NCBI GenBank assembly: GCA_002900995.3
Contig: CM035313.1
Location: forward strand, 1,426,001-1,490,000
Direction: 5' to 3'
DNA from: Ganoderma boninense
Lineage: Eukaryota > Basidiomycota > Agaricomycetes > Polyporales > Polyporaceae
DNA: 64,000 nt
Made by a program: the position numbers and the translations under genes. Under the pieces are notes generated by a model, which was not told where the DNA came from, ran no database searches, and saw nothing but the letters and a program-made list of their open reading frames with translations. Below, piece after piece: positions 1 to 12,027 of this stretch (within the stretch, counting starts at the first letter, position 1; every line of letters starts with the position of its first letter).

Positions 1-1529
1 GGCGAATTGGTCGCGGCGGGGAGGCGATAACCGTGGTTCGCGCCATCTGGAGTAGGTGGACGCCACGGGCCAACGGACGCTAAGTGCAGTTGTGGGGCTG
101 CCGGCACCCGCTTGTGTGTCTGTCTGGACAGCGGTGGGACGGCGGCGGCAGCGCGCTGATAGAACAGCGCTGCGGCGGGCGACAGGAGCCACAACCGTGT
201 AAGTACGTACGGCACGATAGGATAGGCATGGGCACTGGGAAGACGTCAGCTCAGGGCTGGCGTGTGCTCGTGCTCGTGCTTGTGCTTGTGCTCGTCCGTG
301 TGTCAGTTGACTGGCACTGTCACTGTCTGGCAGAGGGTCAGGGCAACGACGGTCGCTCCGACGGGCCTTGGGACTGAGATTAGGAGTGGGATTGCTGGAT
401 CACTGGACGTGTCCTCTGCCCTTGCTCGGTCCGAGGGAGCTGCGTGCCCGCGCGAGTGAGGATTGCGTCCGGGCTTGACGCGCGGGCGATCGCGAGCGCA
501 CACTTTTAGGCTTTACGATGACGACGAGTGGGCACGGGAGGTGCGGATCCCCGGATTTTGGCTGATATTATCGCGATGTCCGCCTTAGGAGCGGATCAGC
601 GAGGTGTGACGAAGGGTGCGGCCGCGTTGCTGGTCGTATCCAGACATGGGCCTGCTCGAAGGGGGTGGGGAGGTTGGGGGGGTTGCATGGGAGGAGCAGC
701 ACGCAGCAGGCTGAGCGTACGGTACAGCGTGCTGTCGGACAGGCTCAGCCGACTAACTAGCTTAACGCCGCTGCATCGAGCCGCGTTCTGGGGAAATCAG
801 TGCCATCGTGCAGGAGACGACCGAGCCTGGGCCGCCTGCGCTCGGGTGCAGAACACACACACCAAAATCCAAACAGGGCCCGACTCCGCCGCCGGCACAC
901 CCGAGGCTCCCGGCGGACGCTCACCAGGACCGAGCTAGCTGCACATCCAGAAGCACGACGGGACGCTCTCCGGTCTGTTTGGGCTGTTGGCAACCCCTTG
1001 TTGGACGCTGCGTGCTCGGTGACGCTTGCGCCGAGTCCGACGCCGGAGGCTACTGAACGTCATGGAAGAAAGAAGAAGGTCACTTGGCCGACTTGATACA
1101 TGCCCGCTCGCGATCATGGGCTGGAAATGTGAGCAACGATGGGGTTTCCCCAAGCAGCAGCCGCACAGACAATTTGAGGGGTACGAGCCTTCGGGCATCA
1201 GGAAGCCTGCAGACCCTGCATAAAATTGCCTCCCCATCTGGAGATGGCCTCTCGAAATGCGAAAGCGTGCGGTTCCCTGCGTTCGCTCCAAGGCTGCGTC
1301 GCCCATCGGTCTATCTCATCCCGGCGTCGTTGAACGTCAAGGGAACAGAGAAGACGGGAAGCAAGATCACCTGTCCTTGGCCTTGACATCGACCTCGAAT
1401 TCGATTGCTGTCCTTCGGCATGGAATCAGCTGTTGCGCCGTCCGCCACGGCCTGGACCGCCCAGAGGGTTTGACGGCTGTGGTTTCATTCCGCGGAGGAC
1501 GCGCACGCACAGAAATTACAAATTCTCCA
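1..1529. other. Left-edge region without a recognisable gene
   Basis: Several open frames of 60-140 codons exist on both strands. None shows a known motif, a consistent splice pattern or a protein-like composition, and they overlap each other antisense, as expected in GC-rich sequence. The segment lies downstream of the CRAL-TRIO gene stop and probably holds its 3' UTR and flanking sequence. A short GTGCTY hexamer repeat sits at 264-293. Confidence 0.5.
264..293. repeat. Short tandem hexamer, five copies of GTGCTY
   Basis: Five consecutive 6-bp units read GTGCTC, GTGCTC, GTGCTT, GTGCTT, GTGCTC. This is a small imperfect microsatellite in non-coding sequence with no evident function. Confidence 0.8.
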
Positions 1530-3115
1530 TTACATCCGTGAGGGTAGCCCCAGCAGCCCACGCGCGCCGGTTCCCCATCTGAGCAGGCGCGGGCTACGGC
1601 GCATCCTGTACATCGCGATGCAGAGCAGTGTGCCCATAGCCAGCAGGACGTGACTTTTCCACCTGCTCCACCAGAGGGCGGCGAGCGTACGGAGGAGATC
1701 GCGCTTGCGCTGTCGGCCATGTCTGAGCCTGGGTGTGTGCGTGTCTTTGCCAGAGACAGGGTAGCCGAAGTAGGGGTTGAGATGCGAGTATGGGGACATT
1801 GACGGAACTCGGGGTATCGGTTGGGAACCAGAAGACGACGATGTAACGGAATCTGTGGGTTCCGTCGGAGCGTTCGACGCGCCGGTGGAGCTGCCAGGGT
1901 CTTGCAGGGTCCCCATAAAATTCTCCAAGGGATCCTCCAGCCGTGATAAAGGAGGCAGACTGCCGCCGTAATCTGGCAGACGGTGAGCAAACGCACATCG
2001 CACTGGAGACAGGATCAGATTTGTCGGAGACACTTACCATGGGGAATCGCGCTCGCCGATAACAATTCGAGGAGCTCGTCTTGTGAAGGGAAGAAAACCC
2101 GTGACAGAGCTGTTCTTGGCAGCACACGTCTGAAAATGAATGAAGTGATACAGTTGAGAAGATGTCGTCGACTGCGGTTGCTCAAGGCCAAGGCCGTACT
2201 TAATGATATTCCAGACCCCTGAGTGTGCCCAAGAATAGTTGAGGATGCAGACTGCCGAGAACAAGTCAGTAACCCGGCAGAGTGGGGGGTCAGGTAAAGG
2301 CCAATAATTACCGGCAGCGAGCATGCCGGGGAAACGAGGAACGAGCTCGTAGAGAAACCAGGTGATGAGGTCTAGACTTTGCTAGAGCCAGCCCAGGGTG
2401 AGAACGCTGGTCTCCGCAAGGACGGCATGGTGGACCCACCACGCTCTGCATCGAGATGCCGTCAATATCGATCAAGGCAATGTACTGTAATATCGGTTGC
2501 TCATGGCCATGGAGGGCTTCTCGCTCGCGATTGACTGCCTCTAAATTGAGCCGTAGTAATTCCATGTATTGGACGAGAGCTGGGCGCACATGTTGCTGGG
2601 AGCCGAGTAACTGGCTAAGTTTGACCACAACGATCGGTCTTCCGAATGGGTCTTGGGCAGTCCTGGGAAGGCAGCGTAGAAAAGAGGTCGGTGGACGAGG
2701 CACTGGAGCTGAAATTACGGCCAGACGCCAGAGTAGCACGTCTCGTGCGCTCTCGAGAGCAAAAGAGACTGTGAATTTGTGTCGCTACGATGCATACAAT
2801 GTAAGGCGAGAGGGCAGAGAAAGGCGGCGCGAGGGCGTACTTTGAGCAATCTGAATATAGACTCTGCGCATGATGAAGGGGAGAAGGAATGTTGAGAATG
2901 CGAAGAAGCCACCGGGATAGCCGAAACGTACGGAGGTCATATAACCACGATTTGGCCCTCTGTTCTCCTTCCTCATCCAGGCTCAACTCGTCCACCAGTC
3001 CCGGCAATATGTCCCTGTCCAGCGTCTGCTGCAAATTCCGCGCACCTGCGAGGTTGGTCTGGTACAGCTCGGCAAGTTGTTGTTCGTTCTCGCAGAGGAT
3101 GTCTACTATGGACAT
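1530..3115 (-). CDS. CRAL-TRIO (Sec14-like) domain protein
   Basis: Exons, 5' to 3': 3115-2932, 2863-2841, 2784-2440, 2381-2312, 2251-2200, 2129-2038, 1972-1530; 402 aa. All phases join, and introns are 56-68 bp. After an N-terminal helical region, exon 3 carries the CRAL-TRIO core with DPFGRPIVVVKL and a hydrophobic IALIDIDGISMQS strand. This continues through DLITWFLYELVPRFPGML and NYSWAHSGVWNIIK and ends in a DYGGSLPPLSRLEDP segment. This is the lipid-binding Sec14 fold, so a role in phosphoinositide or phospholipid transfer or signalling is likely, but the ligand cannot be read from sequence. The tail is Ser/Pro/basic-rich, with a weak hydrophobic stretch near the end (HVLLAMGTLLCIAM) that may be a membrane anchor. 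The start chosen is the first ATG in frame with the family-like N-terminus. Confidence 0.85.
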
Positions 3116-5272
3116 GGCACAGGAGCAGTATGTGCAGGTCGTGGGCGAGCGAGTGGTGGGGCAGAGGAGAGCCCGGCGTCGTGTGGCACGATGGAGGCCA
3201 AAGGAGGCATGGTCAGGACCGGGAACACGGTCGTCGGTCGGCTCATCACCAAAGCTATGCTGCGCGCCTCCGACAAACAACATTGGCGCCCTCACACAGC
3301 AGTTTTATGTTGTTATGGGGTTATCATCCGCGCTCTTACCCACTCACCACCATCTCCCCCACAGACTGCACGTCCCATCTGTTTGTTCTCAACCACCCGT
3401 CTTGCGAACGCTGAACTGATGGGCAGAACAGGCCCCAGCCACGGACTTTGCCCACGCTATGAGGGCCCGGCCCGCGATGGGTTCTGCCACCCGACCCCGA
3501 GTTCTCCTTGTGTGGCCCATGTCAAAGACGTCTTTATGAACAGTCAGCTGTCGGTCAGGCGCACGTTTGGGGGTTGAAAGCACCACAATGCATCTTTGTT
3601 CGAATTTTTGTCACGTCCGTCTCGGGTCTTCGCATGGAAGTCAACATTCGGCACCGCGAGGACTATTCCTCCCCTTTGCCACCCGCATCATGCCCTTCGT
3701 TCATCCTCAGTTCTTCCCACACACTCTATACGAGATGGTTTCCCCCCTTTTACGTTCTCATTTCATTTTTATTTGACACTCATTAGATGACCATCTCAAC
3801 ACGTGAAGCTGGTCCCGTCCCTTTCCGAGGTAGCGGTTTTCTTCCTCAACCTCATCAGGCATTTTTACAGCTCCTGTTCTCAGAAGGTGAGTACCCTTAG
3901 TCTCCAGGCAACGCGTTTGGTTTACGCCTGGCCCGTCAGACGTTTGGAGCGTGCATATGCTGGCCGCCAAACTCGATGCCCTGTCCCCTCCTAGACATAT
4001 TGAGGAATGCATCACATCGCGATGTCCACGGACTAGCCCAAGACCCACGCACACGTCTGGATGGACGTTCTTTTCCGGCTTTATTCGACACTATTTCATT
4101 CTCCATCCTCCATCCCGGGGCATTACTTCCTTGCCCCGATTCATCATGGAACCTCGAAAATGGATCTGTGACGTCTCTACCTCTTCCCACCGCACCTTCC
4201 CCACAAACCCTTAAGTATTGGCAGGGCCGACCTCCAGTGGTGCATACAACCTTGCTTCGGAAGACTCCAGATGCAGCATCTCATCAAGCATACAAAACTG
4301 CGAACGTGGGGTGTGCATCACGAGCCCCTGGCGGTCCGAAACCTTCGTACATAACCCCCTTATCAGCGACGCGACAAGGAGCTGTAGAAGCCAGGTCCAC
4401 TCCGGGACGATGGATAGTTGGGGACCCCTTATTTCGTTATCTGCGCGCCTTCATTTCCAATTCAATCCATATACTTCGTGTTCTGCGCATTACGCGTCCA
4501 GCTTCTCTTTGCCGCTCATGCCCCCGCGGTATCAGTAGGTCCCATTCAACGCACCCTAGCACGAGTCTTTTACATGTCTTTCATCCTTCGGCATTATTTT
4601 GTAAGATCCGAGCACGCAGCTATTCGCGGTTTCTGCCAGTGGCCGCGTGCCCGGCCTCTTGCCAACCGTTAGGTGACTGTTGCCACCTTTCCCCGTTCCG
4701 CATTCCACTCACACCTGCCCATCTTCTTTGACTGTCTCTGCCGTCTCGACGGTGAAGCCGGTGAAGGGATGACGAACGGTCATGCACTTCACATGTGGCC
4801 GGAGGCTAGCTTGACAGCTGTGGCCATCGCCCAAACCCAACCCGGTCTCTCCTCGGCCCTCTTCTCCTCTCTCGGTCCTCTTCATCGCCGACCCACCTCT
4901 ACTCCCCGACCATTCCACCTGGTCAACGGTCTGCGACATCCTTCGGCGTTACCTCTTCCTTACTCGGACAACGTGTTGGTCGGGAGCCAGGACGAACTCG
5001 CCTCGCGCAATCACGTTGGCTTTCTGTACGTCCTTTTCAACGTGTGCTTCAAGACGACGCAGGGGTTCCTCTGAGTTCAATCACCGACGAGCTAGGAGCG
5101 TGCCTACCTTTTCGACACCCCCTTCGCCGTTTCTTTCTCCCGCGGAAGTTCACACACAGTCTAAATTCAAACCCTCGGAACACCTCGCTCCTGCACGCCT
5201 CCTCCGTCGGTCAAGCAGCCCTGCTTCTTATTCGAGCACCTGTCGATCTACTTGGCTGTCTCCGAGCGCACC
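3116..5272. promoter_or_regulatory. Long divergent intergenic region
   Basis: This 2.1-kb gap separates two divergently transcribed genes. It contains pyrimidine-rich stretches, notably 3660-3790, 4080-4200 and 5110-5230, typical of fungal promoters and 5' leaders. Open frames at 3976-4731 and 4673-5074 have no motif and no protein-like composition. No gene was assigned. Confidence 0.45.
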
Positions 5273-7183
5273 ATGGTTATTCTTGCAAGTAAGTGTACTT
5301 CCCTCCGCTTTTCCGGGCCAGTCTCCCACTTCCCCATTCACTGACTGGCCGGTTGTGCAGATCGACACCTGAGTCCTTTTGGGCAATTGAACCCTGTAGC
5401 CTCGACAGAACGCGAGACACCTTCCATAAGCCAGGCGCCGCTGGCGAGCAAGCTTGAGGCAGGGTCGTTCCTGCCGGCCCACATGAGGGGAGAGATGACT
5501 CCCGATACCAGACGCACATTATCACTATCTCTCACACTGACTCACTGGACACCGCTGCCATCTCAGGGACTCTCGAAAAGCAGCGCAGCCTTCGACGCTT
5601 CTCTTACGGCAAACATTACTGGCTTCCATTCACCTCTGCCAGTGACCTCATCAGGCACTCCCCCTGCTTCCAACGCCCACCCAACGCGACCCACAAACAA
5701 GCATGCACTAGACGAAATAGAGATCCAAGGTCGCTCTGTGGCAGACTCCCAACAACCTACCGGCCGCTTCCCTCGTTTCTTCGCTTATCTACTACGGCAC
5801 GGCACGCCAGGGCCCGAATCGGACGAAAGACGTGAACGTCCTTGCCCACGTTCACCTTCGCGGCGCTCAGCGGATCCTGGAGGGGCTCAGGCTTCTGTGG
5901 CGACAATCCCGGATGCTCCTCCACAATGCGGAGTCAGCGACGAAACAGGCTTGCAGTCATGCGCCGCCGCTTCAGCTGCTGGTACTTTGGCTCTCCCCCT
6001 GGCAGAACGCTCTTCTTCTCCCTCGAGGGTTTCCACTCCTGCCACCACCGCCCCCGCGGACACACTGGCACTCAGACTCGCCCCCGCATCTGAGCACCTT
6101 GGCATTCACTGGCAAGAGGACTCTTTCTCTGTGTCTGGCACCCCTGTTTTGGTTTCGGTCACGGCCATGGCGAACCACCCACCGTCGACGTTCACATCAA
6201 GGGGCAGTGTCGGGGTTGGTACGCGCGCTGAGCAGCTTCTGGCATCCACGAGGAGGGGTGCTGATCGTATCGCAGGCGAACGCATCATGGCAGAATCCTC
6301 ACAGCTATCATTTCCCCCAGGCTCGAGCTCACAGCACCAGCGCACGGGCATGAATGCGGTCTCGAACTCATACGACGATGCAGATGCAGAAGGGGACGAG
6401 CAGGACGAGCAGGCGGCGGACGCGCAGAACACGGCAGGCACCAGCGGAGTCCAAACCCAGGACGGCCAGCCGCGCAAGAAGAAGACGCGGCGTGCGGGCG
6501 TCGCCATCACTCGTGTGCGGCGGATGCAGCGCGATGTGCGCCGGTTGGCGGAGGATGGGGAGGAGACTGCCCAGCGGCCGCCTCCAGGACGTGTACGAGC
6601 CTGATCCCTTTATATCGAGCGAGGTGTTGGCACGCTCACCCATGTGTCTCCTTCTTTGCAAATTTTCCAGACCCTCCTCCAGCCACTAGCTGTCCAGCCT
6701 CAGGCTGTATACCCAGGCAGTGGACTCCCGATGCCGAGACCTCTGGGAAGTCCCACCAGCGCACGCTACGGCCAGTACCCGGGCGGGCTGCCGCTCGCCA
6801 GCCCCGCGACGAGCCCCCCACCGCGCCCCTTGACGACTCCAGCTGCTAGCGGCCACGCACGGCATACACGCAGCGAGGCCACTCCGCCGGGCCACGGTCT
6901 CGCTCCTGCTGCGCGTCCGTACTCGCTGGCACGTGGGCCCCAGTACGACCGCATCCTCGAGGTGCGTGTTCGTGCACGCTGCCGGCCATTGACATCAGTT
7001 TATCTGAATTGACACGCATTTTTCGTTTCCGCTCTCCCCCCCCCACGCGCGCCACATTTGCAGGAAGGAGACGACGTGGTCCTCATGCCCCGGCTCCCCT
7101 CAGCGAGCCCCACGGGCAGTAGCATCTGGGCGTATCGCCCGGAGGAGAGGGACTCGACGCGGCCTCGTGGTGGCTCCGCCTAG
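5273..7183 (+). CDS. Low-complexity Ser/Pro/Ala-rich protein, unknown function
   Basis: Exons: 5273-5288, 5361-6592, 6671-6961, 7064-7183; about 550 aa. The 16-nt first exon gives MVILA and joins in phase through a GTAAGT donor to a long exon beginning NRHLSPFGQLNPVAS. The protein is rich in Ser, Pro, Ala and Thr and is probably disordered. At about residues 345-410 a charged segment holds an acidic run (DDADAEGDEQDEQ) followed by a basic one (RKKKTRRAGVAITRVRRMQRDVRRLAEDGEE), which could be a nuclear localisation or nucleic-acid-binding region. The C-terminus is Pro-rich. The third-exon junction uses GTACGA at 6593. An alternative donor at 6630 would need a frame shift, so I preferred the former. 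No family recognised. Confidence 0.6.
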
Positions 7184-7646
7184 TCGTCCGCTCCCTGTGC
7201 TGCCTCGAGGCTCGCGTCCCGGGTTTCTCCCCAAGTCCCCGCATGGCCGGGCTGGCTGGATGTGTGTGCGCCTCGACGGCACGTTTGATCACACATCACA
7301 TAACGTCATACCGAGCAGCCCGTGAGTGGCCTCAGCCGTGTAACAGTGTTAGTCCGTCCTGCCCATCCTCGTTGCAGCGGGCAGGCGTATACCTCCTCCA
7401 GCCACCTACGTATTGGCCCCTCATCACCCCCCTCCAAGCTTCCTTTGTAGAGTTGTTGCGTCAGAGTCGTCAGAGTCGCCGCCAGCATGATTGTCATCAG
7501 ATATCTCGTCTTTGTACAAGTACAAGTGGTCGTTGTGTAACCTGAATCCATGTCCCACATCCGACAGCGGCGTGCCTTCTTCCTCGCCTGGGTCAATTAA
7601 AAGGGATTCCCCGAGCAGGCTCGAGCAAAGTTCAACTGGCAGAATC
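7184..7646. other. Convergent 3' intergenic region
   Basis: This segment lies between the stop of the low-complexity gene and the stop of the Nudix gene. It should contain both 3' UTRs and polyadenylation signals. No coding signal was seen. Confidence 0.5.
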
Positions 7647-9753
7647 TTAAAGATTCCCCAACTTCGGATTTAGCGGTTGCGGCCCTGCACGTCCGTAGGC
7701 CCACTCGCTAAGAATAACCCCTCCGATCGCGGTGCGTGGAGGAATCTTGAACGGCGGTGCGCTGGTAGATGGAGCCGGAGCGGACGCGGTCTTCACGTCC
7801 GTCGCGTCGGGGTGCGCGTTCGGGTTGCTGTTCTCGGCTGACGCAGCGATTTCTCTGTGCTCCTGCTGGGTGATCCTGGTGCCCTCTGTGTGGCTGAGAA
7901 CCTCCAGAAGCTCTTCACGTGTGAACCACCGGGCCTCTGCAGGAGCGCCAGCGCCGGACGACACCACAATCAACAGGTGATGTCAGGGACAAGCAGGGGA
8001 CATGGCGAAGAGCGGACGCGAGAAGCACCAGGACGCACCCTCCAATTCATTGTCCAAATCAGTGCGAAGGGGCTCATTGGAGTTCGCGGTCGCGTAAAAG
8101 CCGCACATCAGGTTTGCAGGGAAAGGCTGGGTAAGGTCCACACCAGCGTCAGCGTCAGACATTCAATAATGCGAGGAGGAGCGGCCAGCGCCGGGTAAGG
8201 AAAACGCGACATACCCATGGCTGCGAGGAATGATAACGGACGTTCCAAACCTTCACTCCGGCCTCCTCCCACAACTCTCGCTTGACCGCGTCCTCGAACG
8301 ACTCGCCCGGCTCGTTGAATCCTGACATGCAAGACCAGAAGTTCTTTGGCCATTTTTTCTGTCGTGACAAACGCAATTCGATTTTTTTTAAATAAAGGGA
8401 AGCGACCAGGCGAAGTGAAGATACGCACATTGCGGCCCAAGAGGATCTTGTCACCGGTCTCGTCCACCACGGCCGTGATCACGACGGGATCTGTCCTCGG
8501 ATGCGAGAAGTTGTGCAGGCCGGTTGCGGTCGCGCAGGGCTTCTTCCCGGTGTTCTCCGCCCAGGGCAGGAGCGTCGAGCATGTGAGCTTCCACCCCGCC
8601 CAGGTCGAATGGACCGAGCCGCCGCACGAGGCACAGAACTGGTCCCGGGGAACGCGCGCGCGAGGGAGATCATTGCGTAAGCCCCGAGCATATCTCCGAC
8701 GGCGGTAGCACCCGGGTGGAAGTGGCAGGCGTGTGGAAGGACGTGGACAAGGAAAGAGACACGCACCTTGTTCCGCTCATTCCAGTCGACGATGGTCCGC
8801 GCCTCCGCAAAAATCGCAGCCTCGAAGACGTCTAGTGCCCCCATCGCCGCACGCGGCTCCGTAAAGTGCATCTCCGTGCCCTGGGCTTCGCGCACGGAAG
8901 CGTTCTCCTGGAGGACCTGATCGACGGCCGCCTGGTCCGCATCGCTCACGTCGAGGGAGAAGTACGGGGTACCCTTGATGTTCGCGATGACCGTCTGCGG
9001 GTCGGTCTTGGCGCTGAAGTCCGACGAGGGCAACGCCGCCGCAACCGTCGTCTCGCTCTCGTGCAAACCGAGGAACGCGATCGGGTTCCCGCGGAGCCGC
9101 GCGGCCTCGAGGGCCTTTACGTCCGGAGGCGCAAGCTCGCCATCGTGCTGGCCTTGCGAGAAGTACGGCTCTGCGCCCAGCAGGGGCTTTACGTCGAGCG
9201 TCGTGAGCCGAGCGAGCGATTGTTTGAACGTGCCTGAGCGCACATTGGTGGCGGCGGAAGGGTTTGACTGAAGGAGCGGCTGACCCTCGCGAAAGACGAC
9301 CCAGCGCGTTGCGGGGGCGTGGATGATGGCGTTGAGGAACGGCTGAGAGGTCCGCAGCCAAGCAAGGCGGTTGAGCGGGTTCCCGCTGAAATAGTTGGAG
9401 TAGCTGGGGAGAGAGGACCGGTTTCAGCAGATGTACGTTATGCCATGCGACAAGCATGCGCCCAGGGAAATGGGGGTCGTTGACAGGCTTCAGGGGCGGG
9501 CGGAGGCGCAAATGGGGTCGCATATGTATAGCAGAGAACGCTCACGGTTCTGGTCCCATTTCGAACCTCGAGAGACCCGAGAGTGGGCGACGAAATGACT
9601 GAAGGATCTGGCGGTGAATGGTGACGACTGGGCACGACTCGAGCGTGCTCTGGAGCGTCGATGGTCGAGGAGAGTGCACAAGATATATCGCAAGTTGGTG
9701 GTGGATGGGTCGGATGACCGCTCGTTAAGGTCTGCTTACTCACGAGTTGTCAT
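7647..9753 (-). CDS. NPY1: NADH/NAD+ diphosphatase (Nudix, Npy1/NUDT12 type)
   Basis: Exons: 9753-9740, 9403-8767, 8638-8429, 8358-8215, 8126-8039, 7936-7647; 460 aa. The enzyme class hydrolyses NADH/NAD+ to NMN(H) and AMP, and removes NAD caps from RNA in some organisms. Visible features are an N-terminal YFSGNPLNRLAWLR motif and a zinc-ribbon start, FCASCGGSVHSTW. Its second Cys pair was not checked. A complete Nudix box lies in exon 4 (G-x5-E-x7-RE-L-W-EE-A-G-V) and the NADH-specific SQPW-PFP motif spans an exon junction. The 14-nt first exon (MTTR) and its 336-bp intron are the least certain part. The C-terminus is KLGNL, so a canonical SKL-type peroxisomal signal is absent, unlike many homologues. 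Confidence 0.88.
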
Positions 9754-11628
9754 GCCGGAGAAACCAGGAAGTTCATGAATGGGCGGAGGTCGCCTGAACA
9801 CTCTGTCGCTCATCGGCGTGCGACGGAAGACGGCGTTGTCTATAGACACGGGAAAGACGTGGTCACTGTAGAAGAAGATGAGGACGCCATTGTGCTCACG
9901 CCCTCGGGGGAACACGGCCAAGGTGCACAAGTCTGCGCGCCAAACTCGCTGGGCGGCACGAAGCTGCTCGTCTCGTCATCGCCGGCCACGTCCATCTTCC
10001 TCAGGATTCCCTCGACAATTTAATGCTCTGCAGGTAAGCACCGCGGACGTGCTTTGCCAGGAGTATCCGGTGACATTGAGAGATTGCCAGGGAAACTATC
10101 CGCGTGGCGGCTGCCTAGATCGGTGGGGATGAGAAGGGTCACTCCGCCCGCTGCCTGCATGTTGCGACCGTAGCCGAATGTGAATAGAGGAACATAATCG
10201 ACATCGCAACTTGCCCTGAAGCCTCCCGCGATGACCGTAATAAGGCCATAACGGTGCCACAAAAGACGGAATGGGAAGCCTGTGTGCAAACGCCTCGACC
10301 GCGCTCCTGCCCCATCCGGCCGTTTCTCGCGCGCAGCCCATCCACGCCCATTTCGAGCCACTTCGACTCGGTCCCCATCAAAGTCGTGCAACCCCTCATC
10401 ATCGTCCGCCATTCGCATGGCTCTCCTTTGACTCCCTGTTTCACACATGCCCGTCCTATCTGCGCTAATTGAATCGCCCATCGCTGCCTCTATATAACCG
10501 GTACGCTTAGGTGTTCCTGCAGCAGCTGCTGTCACTGACCTGGAGCAGCCGCTTCCCGCACCCATCCGATTTTGACACATATAGTCACGAATCGTAGCAA
10601 AGCAGGGACATAGCAAAACAGGAACTGACTCGTCAGGTCAATCACGCCCCGGCCATGCGTGGCGTGAAAGAGCGGGGGACGGTAGTTACGCAGGAGAGTG
10701 AGTTGCCGGCCGCGCTTGGACGTGGAAGTGGCCATTAACCTTTCCGGACGCACAAAAGCCTGGCCAAAGTGGCCGGGAAAGTATCCTGAAAAGACAGGTC
10801 ATTAGTCCAGAATATCCATTTCCGCAAACCGCTAATTCCCAGTGTTCTAGTGCTCTTACACGCGGGGACTTTTGACAGAGCGCGTCTTGCAACCACATGT
10901 TTTCGGTGCGGACGCGAAGTCGTGGACCCTGGGACATCCCCGATAGTCGGGTAGCCATGGCCATATCCTGCACCGAACGCCACTTTTTCTGGGGCAATCT
11001 GACTTGGCCAGCGGTCGCGAGCCGTCGTCTGCTCCTGTCGCACTTGATTGCACATCCCTCATGCGGTATGCTGGAACGCTTCCGGCCGCGCATCGGTTCT
11101 GGATCTCCCCATTGTCCGCCATTTTGAGGCCGCGAAGAGAGTCATACAACTCGTTGCCAGCACGGCCCGCCGCGCTCCCCATCGTCTTCTCAACGCGGTG
11201 ACCCCACCTGAGGGAGTACATAACCCCCTTGCTCGTGGGTTGCACCGGCCAAACAGCCTCCCTCTCCCTTCCTCCCACCTCGCCCTCTTTCACCCCGCCG
11301 CCCGTATTCCGTCCGTCTTGCAACTATGATGTTCCTGCCGCGTTCCTCGTGGATGTGCAGCATTGTAAGCCGTTCTCTCTTCATCATTTGCCACTCTATA
11401 CACGATGCGAAGTTCCGAGCCCCCTTCAAATTTCCTTATATGGTAGCCGAGAGCGAGCTGGTCGCTTCGGTCCCAAGCCTGTTTACGGCCGTTCCTATGT
11501 ACTTTCCTCGCCCGCCGGGCTGCATTCCTCGCGAGCTGTCGAGCAAGGCGCGGTCAGGCGATCTCCGATGACCCAGCGGCAGCCCGGGTGTGTCTTATAT
11601 AAGTTCCAACTTTGCGGTCGCGCTAGCC
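9754..11628. other. Unresolved region with possible minus-strand coding pieces
   Basis: Several minus-strand stretches read like protein. Around 10790-10590 one frame gives YFPGHFGQAFVRPERLM followed by RNYRPPLFHATHGRGVIDL and a hydrophobic segment. A second frame runs open over 10616-10020, and another at 9930-9780 contains HNGVLIFFYSDHVFPVS. I could not connect them with consistent phases and recognise no family. This may be one poorly conserved gene, a decayed gene, or chance open frames in GC-rich DNA. The right part also holds the promoter of the small gene at 11629. Confidence 0.3.
11596..11602 (+). promoter_or_regulatory. TATA-box candidate
   Basis: TATATAA lies 27-33 bp upstream of the ATG at 11629. 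The spacing fits a transcription start very close to that ATG, which would leave a very short leader. Supports, but does not prove, a small gene here. Confidence 0.4.
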
Positions 11629-12027
11629 ATGTTTACGACCCCTTCACGACCATTGTACGCCCCCGAGTCGTCGCGTCCGCGTTCTCGGCGAGTTCGCTAA
11701 CCTGACGTCTTTCTCTGCGTTTTACGCTTCCTTCTTTAGATGCCATCAGATCCGCCGTCGCCGACGACGCTCCCGCACCCACACCCGCACACGCTCACAC
11801 AGCGCCCCACACCCCCCCGCGCGCAGACATCAGCGTTAACCCCGTGCAGCGCGCCGCGAACAGCGCTGTCCCCCGCGCAGGCCATCGCACAGGCATGGTT
11901 GCGTGAGTCGCCGGAGGCGCAGGCTCAATGGCGCAAGGCGGACGTGCGGGCGAAGGAGCAGTACACGAACCCCATCCGATGGAACACGGGCAGAGCGGAG
12001 AAAAAGAGACTCGGCGCGAAGATGTGA
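11629..12027 (+). CDS. Small Pro/Ala/Arg-rich protein, unknown
   Basis: Exons proposed: 11629-11691 and 11740-12027, about 116 aa. Exon 1 encodes MFTTPSRPLYAPESSRPRSRR. A 48-bp intron (GTTCGC...CTTTAG) leads in phase 0 to MPSDPPSPTT. The N-terminal half is Pro/Thr-rich and His-rich. The C-terminal half (AIAQAWLRESPEAQAQWRKADVR...) looks like an amphipathic charged helix. A single-exon start at the ATG at 11740 is possible instead. I recognise no family, and the donor is weak. Confidence 0.4.

Noticed and set aside
3976..4731. 251-codon plus-strand open frame in the long divergent intergenic region
   Set aside because: Starts inside pyrimidine-rich promoter-like sequence and is rich in Ser/Pro/Arg/His with no recognisable domain. 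Overlapping frames of similar length exist, so chance is the simplest explanation.
6560..6640. Possible one-base frameshift in the low-complexity gene, suggested by RLQDVYEPDPFISSE in a neighbouring frame
   Set aside because: A phase-0 intron 6593-6670 (GTACGA...TTCCAG, with a CTCAC branch) keeps one continuous frame, so no frameshift is needed.
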